Positions 43,747 through 51,803 of a stretch of DNA of 64,000 bases are shown here, piece by piece; positions within the stretch are counted from its first letter, which is position 1; each line of letters begins with the position of its first letter. The DNA is from Saccharothrix sp. NRRL B-16314. GTDB taxonomy: Bacteria; Actinomycetota; Actinomycetes; Mycobacteriales; Pseudonocardiaceae. The notes beneath the pieces are model-generated. The model did no database searches, had not been told where the DNA came from, and saw only the letters and a program-made list of their open reading frames with translations. The position numbers and the translations under genes were made by a program. The stretch is from the NCBI RefSeq assembly GCF_000716595.1, contig NZ_JNXC01000022.1, forward strand, positions 173,167 to 237,166, written 5' to 3'.

Positions 43747-43800
43747 CCACCGCGGTACTCCACTCGGCACCGCGGTACTCCACTTCGGCACCGCGGGTCG
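43744..43800. repeat. Two-copy 22-base repeat after the DUF4032 gene
   Basis: ACCGCGGTACTCCACTCGGC and ACCGCGGTACTCCACTTCGGC in tandem, third partial copy ACCGCGGGTC. Confidence 0.75.
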
Positions 43801-43835
43801 CGCGGTCCGGCGGTGGGCCGCTTAGATTCCTGTCC

Positions 43836-44834
43836 ATGATCTTCGGGATCGCGGCCATCGTGCCTGCCCTCTTCTTCGTGGTCGGTGTGATCCGGGACCG
43901 GCGGCGGATCGGCAACGCGGTGTGGCTCGGCGTGACGTTGGTGCTCCTCCTGCTGTGGCTGGTCTTCCGGGCCTCGGCGAACGGCGGGTGGACGGCCGTC
44001 GCGGTCGGGTACGGGTTCGTGGCCCTCCTGCTCGGGCTGGGTTTCGTGCTGCCGATCGCGCTGATCGCGAACGGCGTGCTGATGCTGCGCCGGGAGGGTT
44101 TCCGGCCGGCGAACCTGCTGTCGCTGCTCGCCGGGCTCGCGATCTTCGGCGTCGTCTACGCGTTCGGCTTCGCCACCGCGCACACCGGGCCGGTGGTCGA
44201 CGCGGTGATCGGCTCGCTGCTGATCGTCGCCGCGTACGTCGCGTTCCTGTTCGTCAGCCTGCTGCTGTACTCGATCGTCTACGGCAGCATCGGCCGCCGC
44301 TCCGGCTTCGACGCCGTCGTGGTGCTGGGCGCGGGTTTGATCGGCGACCGCGTCCCGCCGCTGCTCGCGAGCCGGCTCGACCGCGGCCTCCACCTGTACC
44401 GGCGCGAGGTCGAGTCGGGCCGCACGCCGCTGCTCGTCGTCTCGGGCGGGCGGGGACCGGACGAGAAGGTGTCCGAGGCGGCGGCGATGCGCGACTACCT
44501 GCTGCGCCGCGACGTGCCCGACGACCTGATCGTGGTGGAGGACCGGGCGACCACCACCGAGCAGAACCTCCAGTACAGCGCGGAACTCCTCGCCGGACGC
44601 GGCTGGAGCGGCCGTGCCGTGGCGGTGACCAACAACTTCCACGTGTTCCGCGCCGCGGTCCTGGCCCGCCGGCTCCGGCTGCGGATGCAGATCATCGGCG
44701 CGCGCACGGCGTGGTACTTCCTGCCCAGCGCGTTCCTGCGGGAGTTCGCCGCGCTGCTGACGCACAACCCGATCACGCACACCGTCACGTGCGGCCTGCT
44801 GGTGGCGGCGCACGTGCTGCTCACCCTCGGCTGA
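43836..44834 (+). CDS. YdcF/SanA-family (DUF218) membrane protein
   Basis: 332 residues from ATG 43836 (MIFGIAAIVPALFFVVGVIRD). TAGATT (43823-43828) plus 7 bases precedes the start. Four to five membrane helices (1-155) are followed by a DUF218 domain: FDAVVVLGAGLIGDRVPPLLASRLDRGLHLY, LLVVSGGRGPDEKVSEAAAMRDYLL, EDRATTTEQNLQYS, TNNFHVFRAAVLAR. Such proteins are linked to envelope barrier function (SanA, ElyC). The substrate is unknown. Confidence 0.92.
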   Translation: MIFGIAAIVPALFFVVGVIRDRRRIGNAVWLGVTLVLLLLWLVFRASANGGWTAVAVGYGFVALLLGLGFVLPIALIANGVLMLRREGFRPANLLSLLAGLAIFGVVYAFGFATAHTGPVVDAVIGSLLIVAAYVAFLFVSLLLYSIVYGSIGRRSGFDAVVVLGAGLIGDRVPPLLASRLDRGLHLYRREVESGRTPLLVVSGGRGPDEKVSEAAAMRDYLLRRDVPDDLIVVEDRATTTEQNLQYSAELLAGRGWSGRAVAVTNNFHVFRAAVLARRLRLRMQIIGARTAWYFLPSAFLREFAALLTHNPITHTVTCGLLVAAHVLLTLG

Positions 44835-44952
44835 TCACGCCCCCGCACGGCGGGCGCCCGCGCGGTGCACGCCCGCGTTCCGTCGTTTGCGGTCGGGCAG
44901 GCCGGGTAGTCGGACGGGAACGTCAGTGCCGGGACTACGGGGGTGGGACGCG

Positions 44953-45393
44953 GTGGACCCCGACTTCGACTTCGACAACACGCCGGCCCACGGCCTCCAG
45001 CGGTACGTGACGGCCGTCGCGGCGGAGCTGGGGCTGGCGGGGGAGTGCTCGTCCGCCGACCCCGGCCCGCCCGCGACCGCCTACCTCGCCGTGCGGGGCT
45101 ACGTGCCGTCCCTCCCCGACCAGAACCTCGCGTTGCTGTGGGACGAGGAGTTCGGCTGGGCCGGCGCGGTGGAGACCCGCTCGGGCGGACCGCCGGTCGT
45201 CATCTCCTACCTGAGGGGCGACGTCCTGCCCGAGACCGCGGACGTGGCCGCGTTCGTGGCGGCGCTGCTGCGTGGCGACCACCCCGGTGATCCCCGGCCG
45301 GTGCGCCTGCGCGCGTACGGCGCGGCCGACGACCTCATGAACCGCCTCAGCGAGTACCCGACGGAGTCGACCCGGCACGACCACGGCGAGTAG
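44953..45393 (+). CDS. DUF6292 family protein
   Basis: 146 residues from GTG 44953 (VDPDFDFDNTPAHGLQRYVTAVAAELGL), with GGGGGTGG upstream; GTG 44926 is an alternative. The pattern ATAYLAVRGYVPSLPDQNLALLWDEEFGWAGAVET and YLRGDVLPETADVAAFVAALLRGD is typical of the DUF6292 proteins abundant in Pseudonocardiaceae. Function unknown. Confidence 0.8.
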   Translation: MDPDFDFDNTPAHGLQRYVTAVAAELGLAGECSSADPGPPATAYLAVRGYVPSLPDQNLALLWDEEFGWAGAVETRSGGPPVVISYLRGDVLPETADVAAFVAALLRGDHPGDPRPVRLRAYGAADDLMNRLSEYPTESTRHDHGE

Positions 45394-45404
45394 ACCGCTG
45401 GTCC

Positions 45405-45545
45405 GCTGTGCCCCGCCCGCTGCGACCTGCCCGCTGCGACCTGCCCGCTGCGACCTGCCCGCTGCGACCTGCCCGCTGCGACCTGCCCGCTGCGACCTGC
45501 CCGCTGCACCTGCCCGCCGCGACCCTCCTGCTGCTACTCGCCCGC
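45405..45545. repeat. 14-base tandem repeat after the DUF6292 gene
   Basis: The unit CGCTGCGACCTGCC repeats about six times without change at 45418-45501, with decayed units on both sides. Confidence 0.92.
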
Positions 45546-45550
45546 TGTGA

Positions 45551-46717
45551 CTACCCCTCGTGAGCCGATGCCTCGACGGGCTCCGGCATGCCCGTCGCCT
45601 GGACGTAGACGCGGACCGTCTCGGCCGCGATCCGCGCGGTGCTGTACCGGGCTTCCACGCGGTCCGCGGCGGCGATGCCGTACGCGTCGCGACGGGCGTC
45701 GTCGGCCAACAGGGGGCGCAGCGCGCGGGCGAGGGCCTTCGGGTCGTTCGGCGGCACGAGCATCCCGGTGACACCGTCCACGACCGTGTCGGTCGCCGCG
45801 CCGACGGTCGCGGCCACCACCGGCACACCGCACGCCATGGCCTCCTGCGGAGCCGTCGACGCGCCCGATCCCCCGCACACCACCACGTCGGCGGACCTCA
45901 GCAGCGCGGGCAGCGCGACCCGCGGCACCCGGCCGACCAGCCGCACCCGGTCGCCGACCTCGTGCACGCGGGCCTGCTCGCGCAACCAGCGCAGGTCACC
46001 GGCCCGGCCACCGACCACGACCAACTCGGTGTCCCACACCGACCGCAGCGCGGCGATCACGTCCTCGGCGCCGTCGGCGGGCGCGACCAGGCGGTGGGCC
46101 GACTGCCGGTTCAACCGCGGCCCGTCCGGCTTGAACCGCTCGACGTCGACCCCTCGCGGCACCACCGCGATCCGCGCCCGCGGCACGCCCAGCCGCACCA
46201 ACTGCGCCTTCTCGTCCGTGCAGCCGGCCACGACCCGGCTCGCCTCGCGGCCGATCAGCCGTTCGGTGGACACGCGAGCCGCCGGCACTGCCTCACCGTC
46301 GACCTGCTCCATCGCACCCAACGAGTGGAACGTCTGCACCACCGGCACGCCGAGACCGTTCGCGGCCAGCACCGACGCCACGCCGGACGTCCAGTAGTGG
46401 GCGTGCACCACGTCCGGCCGGTCGGCCTGCCACTGACCGCGCAGGAACCGGGTGAGGTCGTCGAGGTGGGGCAGCAGCTCGTCGGGGTGGAGCGGGGTCG
46501 GCGGCCCGGCCGTCACGTGGACCACGTCGTAACCCCGACGGGTGTGCACCACGTCGCGGGGCCGAACCGAATCACGTCGGGTGTGCACCACGACGTCGTG
46601 CCCTGCCGCGGCCAGGGCCGCCGCCAGATCCGCCACGTGGACGTCCTGGCCGCCTTCCTCGGCGTCGGCGAGCACGGGCAGCGGGCTCGCGTGGGCCGAA
46701 ACGACTGCGATTCTCAT
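45551..46717 (-). CDS. GT4-type glycosyltransferase
   Basis: 388 residues from ATG 46717 (MRIAVVSAHASPLPVLADAEEGGQDVHVADLAAALAAAGHDVVVHTRR), preceded by GGAGG. A GT-B fold: N-terminal acceptor domain (DVVHAHYWTSGVASVLA), linker VVPRGVDVERFKPDG, then a donor domain with ADVVVCGGSGASTAPQEAMACGVPVVAATVGAATDTVVDGVTG (the E-x7-E-like region). It has the MshA/PimB look. The usual GRLxxxKG motif is degenerate (RLVAPADGAEDVIAAL), so donor use may be altered. Confidence 0.9.
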   Translation of the reverse strand: MRIAVVSAHASPLPVLADAEEGGQDVHVADLAAALAAAGHDVVVHTRRDSVRPRDVVHTRRGYDVVHVTAGPPTPLHPDELLPHLDDLTRFLRGQWQADRPDVVHAHYWTSGVASVLAANGLGVPVVQTFHSLGAMEQVDGEAVPAARVSTERLIGREASRVVAGCTDEKAQLVRLGVPRARIAVVPRGVDVERFKPDGPRLNRQSAHRLVAPADGAEDVIAALRSVWDTELVVVGGRAGDLRWLREQARVHEVGDRVRLVGRVPRVALPALLRSADVVVCGGSGASTAPQEAMACGVPVVAATVGAATDTVVDGVTGMLVPPNDPKALARALRPLLADDARRDAYGIAAADRVEARYSTARIAAETVRVYVQATGMPEPVEASAHEG

Positions 46718-46913
46718 GGGTTCCTCCAGCCGCGGGAGCGGAGGTGCCCGCGTCACGCCGGATCAGGCTGTCGTCTCAACCCAATTCCGGACCGTACAAG
46801 CAACCCCGTGCCCCTGCCACTCGGAACGACCACGTCCGGTGACGCGCGGTTGGTCCGGCCACGGCCGGGTATGGGAGTGGACGACCACCCGATCCGACCA
46901 CCGAGGAGGGGCC

Positions 46914-47156
46914 ATGGCCACCGGCGAGACCGGCTTCGACGACGTCACCTACGACCTCATCTCCGTCCAGTACCACGCGCTCAAGGCGGGCCACGACTAC
47001 GGGCAGTACGTGCGTGACGCGGAGAACGCCGGCAAGGGGGAGATCGCCGACTTCTTCCGGCAGGTGATGGCGGAGGACTCCGAGCGCGCCAAGCGGTGCC
47101 ACGAGTTCCTCCGCGAATTGAGCGTCAGCGGCGACGCCGGCCCTGCCGTGACCTGA
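46914..47156 (+). CDS. Small helical protein (80 aa)
   Basis: ATG 46914 is preceded by GAGGAGGGG. MATGETGFDDVTYDLISVQYHALKAGHDYGQYVRDAENAGKGEIADFFRQVMAEDSERAKRCHEFL. Two acidic amphipathic helices with spaced His/Glu resemble half of a ferritin-like bundle, as in small actinobacterial proteins of unknown function. Divergent from the glycosyltransferase. Confidence 0.8.
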   Translation: MATGETGFDDVTYDLISVQYHALKAGHDYGQYVRDAENAGKGEIADFFRQVMAEDSERAKRCHEFLRELSVSGDAGPAVT

Positions 47157-47190
47157 ACGCGGGTTCCAGGGGCGGGGTAGCGTGCGCGGC

Positions 47191-47682
47191 ATGCGGGTCG
47201 TCGTGCTGTCGGACACCCACGCGCCCCGGCGGTGGAAGTCGTGTCCCCCGGAAGTGGCGAAGCACCTGCGCGGTGCGGACGTCATCCTGCACGCCGGTGA
47301 CGTCTGCGTGGCGTCCGTGCTGGACGAGCTGGCGCAGTACGCGCCGGTGACCGCCGTGTGCGGGAACAACGACGGCCCGGACGTGGTCGCGTGGGGAGCG
47401 CCCGAGACCGTGGAAACGGATTTCGGGGGCCTGCGCGTGGCGATGATCCACGACAGCGGACCGGCCGCCGGCCGCACCGCGCGGATGCGCCGCCGGTTCC
47501 CCCGGGCCGACCTGGTCGTGTTCGGCCACTCCCACATCCCGATGGACGTCACCGGTGACGGCGTGCGCGTCTTCAACCCCGGCTCGCCCACCGACCGCCG
47601 CCGGCAGCCGCACGGCACCGTCGGGCTGCTCGACATCGAGGACGGCGCGCTCATCGCGGCCCGGATCGTGCCGGTGACGTAG
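47191..47682 (+). CDS. YfcE/MJ0936-type metallophosphoesterase
   Basis: 163 residues from ATG 47191 (MRVVVLSDTHAPRRWKSCP). TAGCGT (47178-47183) plus 7 bases supports this start over GTG 47182. All metal motifs are seen: SDTH, HAGDV, GNNDG, HDSG, GHSHIP. A small phosphodiesterase; the physiological substrate is unknown. Confidence 0.92.
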   Translation: MRVVVLSDTHAPRRWKSCPPEVAKHLRGADVILHAGDVCVASVLDELAQYAPVTAVCGNNDGPDVVAWGAPETVETDFGGLRVAMIHDSGPAAGRTARMRRRFPRADLVVFGHSHIPMDVTGDGVRVFNPGSPTDRRRQPHGTVGLLDIEDGALIAARIVPVT

Positions 47683-47688
47683 GTCGGG

Positions 47689-48381
47689 TCAGCAGCAGTG
47701 GTCACCGCGCCAGGCGTCCCGGCCCTCCTTCACCGCGACGGCGGCGATGACGAGGGCGACCACCGGGTCGGCCCAGGACCAGCCGAACAGGGAGTTGAGC
47801 AGCAGGCCGACCAGCAGCACGCCGGACAGGTAGGTGCACAGCAGGGTCTGCTTGGAGTCGGCGACGGCGCTGGCCGAGCCCAGTTCGCGCCCGGCCCGGC
47901 GTTGCGCGGCCGACAGGAACGGCATGACCAGCAGTGACACCGCCGCCAGCACGATGCCGACCGTGGAGTGGTCGGCGGCCTCGGCGCCCAGCAGGGAGCG
48001 CGCCGACTCGACCGTGACGTAGGCGGCGAGCGCGAAGAACGACACCGCGATCACCTTCAACGCCGCCCGCTCGCGCGACTCGGGGGCCTTGCCGGAGAAC
48101 TGCCAGGCCACCGCCGTCGCCGAGGCGACCTCGATCACCGAGTCCAGGCCGAAGCCGATCAGGGCGGTGGAGGAGGCGATGGTCCCGGCGGTGATCGCCA
48201 CGATCGCCTCGACCACGTTGTAGGCGATCGTGGCGGTGACCAGCAGCCGCACGCGGCGGGTCAGCACCGCTCGCCGTGCCGGGTCGACCTGCGGGCTGTC
48301 GGCGGCGTCGCAGCAGGCGTCCGCGCACCCGTCACCCGTGGGGGCGGGCGGCAGGTCGGCCCGGCCGGGGTCGGTGTTCAT
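47689..48381 (-). CDS. Cation diffusion facilitator-type transporter
   Basis: 230 residues from ATG 48381. Cys- and Asp-rich N-terminus (GDGCADACCDAADSPQVD) and C-terminal HCC are likely metal ligands. Six helices: VRLLVTATIAYNVVEAIVAIT, STALIGFGLDSVIEVASATAVAW, KVIAVSFFALAAYVTVESA, STVGIVLAAVSLLVMPFLSAA, YLSGVLLVGLLLNSLFGW, DPVVALVIAAVAVKEG. The site that in classic CDFs reads HxxxD is GLDSVIE here. ATGA overlap with cmtR implies export of a soft metal such as Cd or Pb. Confidence 0.87.
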   Translation of the reverse strand: MNTDPGRADLPPAPTGDGCADACCDAADSPQVDPARRAVLTRRVRLLVTATIAYNVVEAIVAITAGTIASSTALIGFGLDSVIEVASATAVAWQFSGKAPESRERAALKVIAVSFFALAAYVTVESARSLLGAEAADHSTVGIVLAAVSLLVMPFLSAAQRRAGRELGSASAVADSKQTLLCTYLSGVLLVGLLLNSLFGWSWADPVVALVIAAVAVKEGRDAWRGDHCC

Positions 48382-48731
48382 CCGCTCGCCCCCGCCGTGG
48401 CCGGGACCGGCTGCTCGTCGTCGAGGCACGGCTCGGTGGTGTCGACGGCGAGCACGACCTTGACCAGCTCGCCCAACGCCCGTGCGAGGTGGACGTCGGC
48501 GAGGGCGTAGCGGACCTTGCGGCCCTCGTAGGAGGCGACCACCAGCCCGCAGCCGCGCAGGCACGACAGGTGGTTCGAGACGTTCGAGCGGGTCAGGCCA
48601 AGGTGGTCGGCGAGCTGGGCGGGGTAGCTGATCCCGTCGAGCAGGCCGACGAGGATGCGGCAGCGGGTCGGGTCGGCCAGCGCCTTGCCCAGCCGCGCCA
48701 ACGCGTCCTCGCGGGTCTCACACTTCAGCAT
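48378..48731 (-). CDS. cmtR: CmtR-like Cd/Pb-sensing ArsR/SmtB repressor
   Basis: 117 residues from ATG 48731 (MLKCETREDALARLGKALADPTRCRILVGLLDGISYPAQLADHLGLTRSNVSNHLSCLRGCGLVVASYEGRKVRYALADVHLARALGELVKVVLAVDTTEPC). Very close to M. tuberculosis CmtR. The three metal-binding cysteines (C57, C61, C102 in that protein) are conserved as SCLRGC and EPC. Metal binding releases it from DNA. ATG 48743 would add four residues. Overlaps the transporter start by 4 bases. An inverted repeat lies just upstream. Confidence 0.93.
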   Translation of the reverse strand: MLKCETREDALARLGKALADPTRCRILVGLLDGISYPAQLADHLGLTRSNVSNHLSCLRGCGLVVASYEGRKVRYALADVHLARALGELVKVVLAVDTTEPCLDDEQPVPATAGASG

Positions 48732-48742
48732 GACGGCAACCA

Positions 48743-48758
48743 TACAGTGAACGCTGTA
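48743..48758. promoter_or_regulatory. Probable CmtR operator
   Basis: TACAG-N6-CTGTA inverted repeat starting 12 bases upstream of the cmtR ATG, in the gap to chrA. It could regulate cmtR and the divergent chrA. Confidence 0.55.
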
Positions 48759-48814
48759 CTGATGTCGGGTGTGATCGTTTGACCGGGCGGAGGGGAGCCA
48801 GCGAGGATCGCACC

Positions 48815-49939
48815 GTGACGCGGATCGGCCTGGCGACCATCGCCCGTGAGTGGGGGCGCATCGGCTGCATCGGGTTCGGCGGACCGCCCGCGCACATCGC
48901 GTTGCTGCGGGACCTGTGCGTCACCCGGCGCGGCTGGCTGACCGACCGGGAGTTCGAGGACGGCATCGCGGTGACGAACCTGCTGCCGGGGCCGGCGTCG
49001 ACGCAGCTCGCGATCCTGTGCGCGTGGCGGCTGCGCGGGACGGCGGGGGCGTTGGTCGGCGGCTTGTGCTTCATCGTGCCGGGACTGCTGCTGATCCTCG
49101 CGTTGGCGATGCTGTTCCTGGCCGACAACGCGCCGGCGTGGGTGATCGGTGCGGCGGCCGGAGCGGGTGCGGCGGTGCCCGCGGTGGCGGCGCACGCGGC
49201 GTGGGGGCTGATCCCGGGTAGTCGGCAGCGCATCGGCGTCGAGCGGGCGGCACGCGTGCGGTGGGTCCTGTACCTGCTGGCCGGCGGGGTCGCGGCGGCG
49301 GTGACGGGTCCGTGGCTGGTGCTCGTGCTCATCGCGGCCGGGTTGGTGGAGATCGCGGTGCGCGCGCCATCCGGCCGACATGCCGCGTGGCCCGTCGTGC
49401 TCGCGTTGCCTGCGGCCGGGGGAGGTTTGGGCGCGCTGGCGTGGGTGTCCGCCAAGGTCGGCGCCCTGTCGTACGGCGGCGGGTTCGTCATCATCCCGTT
49501 GATGCGGGAGGACGCCGTGCACACGTACGGGTGGATGTCCGACGCGCAGTTCCTCAACGCGGTGGCGCTCGGGCAGATCACGCCGGGACCGGTGGTGCAG
49601 ACCGTCGCGGTGGTCGGGTACGCCGCGGCCGGGCTGGGTGGTGGGCTGCTGGCCGCACTCGTGGCCTTCGGGCCGTCGTTCGTGATGGTCATCGCGGGCG
49701 GGCCGAGGCTGGAACGGCTGCGGGACAACGACAAGGCCCAAGCGTTCCTGACCGGCGCGGGCGCCGCCGCCATCGGCGCGATCGCCGGCTCCACCCTGCC
49801 GCTGGCCCTGTCCCTGGACAGGCCGTGGCAGTTCGTCCTACTCGGCCTCGCCGCCCTGTGGCTGCTCGTGCTGCGCCGAGGCGTGGTGACGGCGCTGGTG
49901 TCCTGCGGCGTCATCGGCGCAGCAGTCGCCCTGTTCTGA
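48815..49939 (+). CDS. chrA: Chromate transporter ChrA
   Basis: 374 residues from GTG 48815 (VTRIGLATIAREWGRIGCIGFGGPPAHIALLRDL; TTG 48779 is possible). Two CHR halves: FGGPPAHIALL with LLPGPASTQLAI, and LSYGGGFVIIPLMREDAV with LGQITPGPVVQTVAVVGY. About ten membrane helices. Exports chromate, or acts on related anions such as sulphate. Divergent from cmtR and shares the short intergenic region. Ends 44 bases before CRISPR array 1. Confidence 0.93.
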   Translation: MTRIGLATIAREWGRIGCIGFGGPPAHIALLRDLCVTRRGWLTDREFEDGIAVTNLLPGPASTQLAILCAWRLRGTAGALVGGLCFIVPGLLLILALAMLFLADNAPAWVIGAAAGAGAAVPAVAAHAAWGLIPGSRQRIGVERAARVRWVLYLLAGGVAAAVTGPWLVLVLIAAGLVEIAVRAPSGRHAAWPVVLALPAAGGGLGALAWVSAKVGALSYGGGFVIIPLMREDAVHTYGWMSDAQFLNAVALGQITPGPVVQTVAVVGYAAAGLGGGLLAALVAFGPSFVMVIAGGPRLERLRDNDKAQAFLTGAGAAAIGAIAGSTLPLALSLDRPWQFVLLGLAALWLLVLRRGVVTALVSCGVIGAAVALF

Positions 49940-49983
49940 CCAGCCAGGCACACGACACAGGCGACCGGATGGTGCCGGAGGCC

Positions 49984-51231
49984 TGTACCACCCTCACGTG
50001 GGGGGAAGACGCGCCGGCTGGCACCGCTATGCAGGCCGACATCGGACCACCCCCGCATGCGCGGGGAAGACGAGCACCTCGACCGCGTGCTGCGCGGCGA
50101 GGCGGGACCACCCCCGCACGCGCGGGGAAGACTCTGAAAGGTTGCTATGACGTCTATCGCCGTCTAAGGACCACCCCGCACGCGCGGGGAAGACTCCTAC
50201 TCGCCGCCCTGCTCGCGGCGCGCGATGGGACCACCCCCGCACGCGCGGGGAAGACAGCGCACCGTCGACATGAACCCCGCGCTCTCGGGACCACCCCCGC
50301 ACGCGCGGGGAAGACTGGCAGCCGGGGTGTGGCGGGCGGCCCGTTCTGGGACCACCCCCGCACGCGCGGGGAAGACATGCCGGCCGGGTAGTGCGCCTCG
50401 CGGGACTCGGGACCACCCCCGCACGCGCGGGGAAGACCTCCGTGGGCACCCGAGGACTGGACCGAGTCCGGGACCACCCCCGCACGCGCGGGGAAGACGA
50501 GGTGGTGACGGATGCGGCCTCGTTGGGTCAGCGGACCACCCCCGCACGCGCGGGGAAGACGTGCGGTCTCGGACAGGCCGCAATGCACCCCGCGGACCAC
50601 CCCCGCACGCGCGGGGAAGACGATCAGGTACAGCACCACCGGGGTCGCCACCACGGACCACCCCCGCACGCGCGGGGAAGACTGCGCGATGCCGCACGCA
50701 CGGTGCTGGCCGACCGGACCACCCCCGCACGCGCGGGGAAGACCTTCGGCACCGCCGAACCGCCGTTGCAGGCCGCGGACCACCCCCGCACGCGCGGGGA
50801 AGACAGGGAGGCACGATGGCGCACAGGCCATCAGCGGGGACCACCCCCGCACGCGCGGGGAAGACGGGTCGCCCTTGCCCAGCTCCTCTAGGCGGTTCGG
50901 ACCACCCCCGCACGCGCGGGGAAGACGGGTCGCCCTTGCCCAGCTCCTCTAGGCGGTTCGGACCACCCCCGCACGCGCGGGGAAGACCTGATCCGGCGGT
51001 GCGAACGGCGCCAGGTCAGCGGACCACCCCCGCACGCGCGGGGAAGACGCCCGATATGCCCGGGGTGCCGTCAGCCGGTCCGGACCACCCCCGCACGCGC
51101 GGGGAAGACACGCCCCCGCACCCCGAAGCGTGACGGGAGGCAGGACCACCCCAGCACGCGCGGGGAAGACCTCAGTCCCAAAAGGCTGAGGGCGGATCGC
51201 CAGGGACCACCCCCGCACGCGCGGGGAAGAC
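49984..51231 (-). CRISPR. Type I-E CRISPR array 1 (21 repeats, 20 spacers)
   Basis: 28-base repeats, read on the plus strand as GGACCACCCCCGCACGCGCG then GGGAAGAC, spaced mostly every 61 bases (33-base spacers). Repeat starts: 50044, 50105, 50168, 50228, 50288, 50349, 50410, 50471, 50533, 50594, 50655, 50716, 50777, 50838, 50899, 50960, 51021, 51082, 51143, 51204. A degenerate one ends at 50010. The repeat at 50168 lacks one C, and that at 51143 has a C-to-A change. Type I-E repeat polarity puts transcription on the minus strand, and the decayed repeat at the low end agrees. Spacers 50866-50898 and 50927-50959 are identical. Confidence 0.97.
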
Positions 51232-51443
51232 ACTTCTTGACCAGGGACGTTACAGCGCCGGAGTCGGTTCTAGCATCGGTTTGCTCGGGCCTTGACGGTT
51301 GTACCGGACTGACGCCGCACAGGAGACGGAGGCCCGTCCACCGGGTCAGTGATGGTCTGGGCAAGCGCGCAGTCAGGCATGTGTGAGTGACGTTCGGTTG
51401 CTGGCCGTCGACGGGTTGTCGGCGTGACGTTAGTGGCCGCGAG
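51232..51443 (-). promoter_or_regulatory. Leader of CRISPR array 1
   Basis: Between the last repeat and cas2. ACTTCTTGACCAG (51232-51244) abuts the repeat and AGCATCGGTTTG (51272-51283) begins 40 bases from it. Both are repeated at the same distance beside array 2, while the sequence between has diverged. Probably guides spacer insertion and drives crRNA transcription. Confidence 0.8.
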
Positions 51444-51803
51444 TCAGCGTTTGCCGTAGCGGCGTCGGCGGCCGGCTGTGCTCCAGCCCTTGCCTCCGGA
51501 CTTCTGCTCGGAGTCGTTGTCGGGTTGTGGGTCGGCAGGGCGAAGCATGAGTTGGATGCCGTCGTAGTCGACAGGGTGCCAGGTGTGGTGGTGGACTTTG
51601 AAGTCGAGCCCTTGTTCGTTGTCGGCGTGGTGGACCATGATGGCGCGGCCGGTGCGGACCATGTCGATGACCCTGGCCCACATCAGGTCGCGGACCCGCT
51701 TGCTGACTTTGCCGACGAACACTCCGGGCGAGATTTCGAGTAACCAGCGGGTGAGGTGGCCACGGAGGCCGATGGGGCACGCGGCGACGACGATGACTGT
51801 CAC
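51444..51803 (-). CDS. cas2: Cas2e
   Basis: 119 residues from GTG 51803, overlapping the cas1 stop (GTGA). MTVIVVAACPIGLRGHLTRWLLEISPGVFVGKVSKRVRDLMWARV is the Cas2e signature. The C-terminus is a basic tail (GGKGWSTAGRRRRYGKR). Forms the Cas1-Cas2 integrase as a structural centre. Confidence 0.96.
   Translation of the reverse strand: MTVIVVAACPIGLRGHLTRWLLEISPGVFVGKVSKRVRDLMWARVIDMVRTGRAIMVHHADNEQGLDFKVHHHTWHPVDYDGIQLMLRPADPQPDNDSEQKSGGKGWSTAGRRRRYGKR

Noticed and set aside
49984..51231. Open frames of 100-300 codons on both strands across array 1 (peptides like VFPARAGVVR, PPPHARGR)
   Set aside because: They are translations of the CRISPR repeats; the same repeat appears in three frames.
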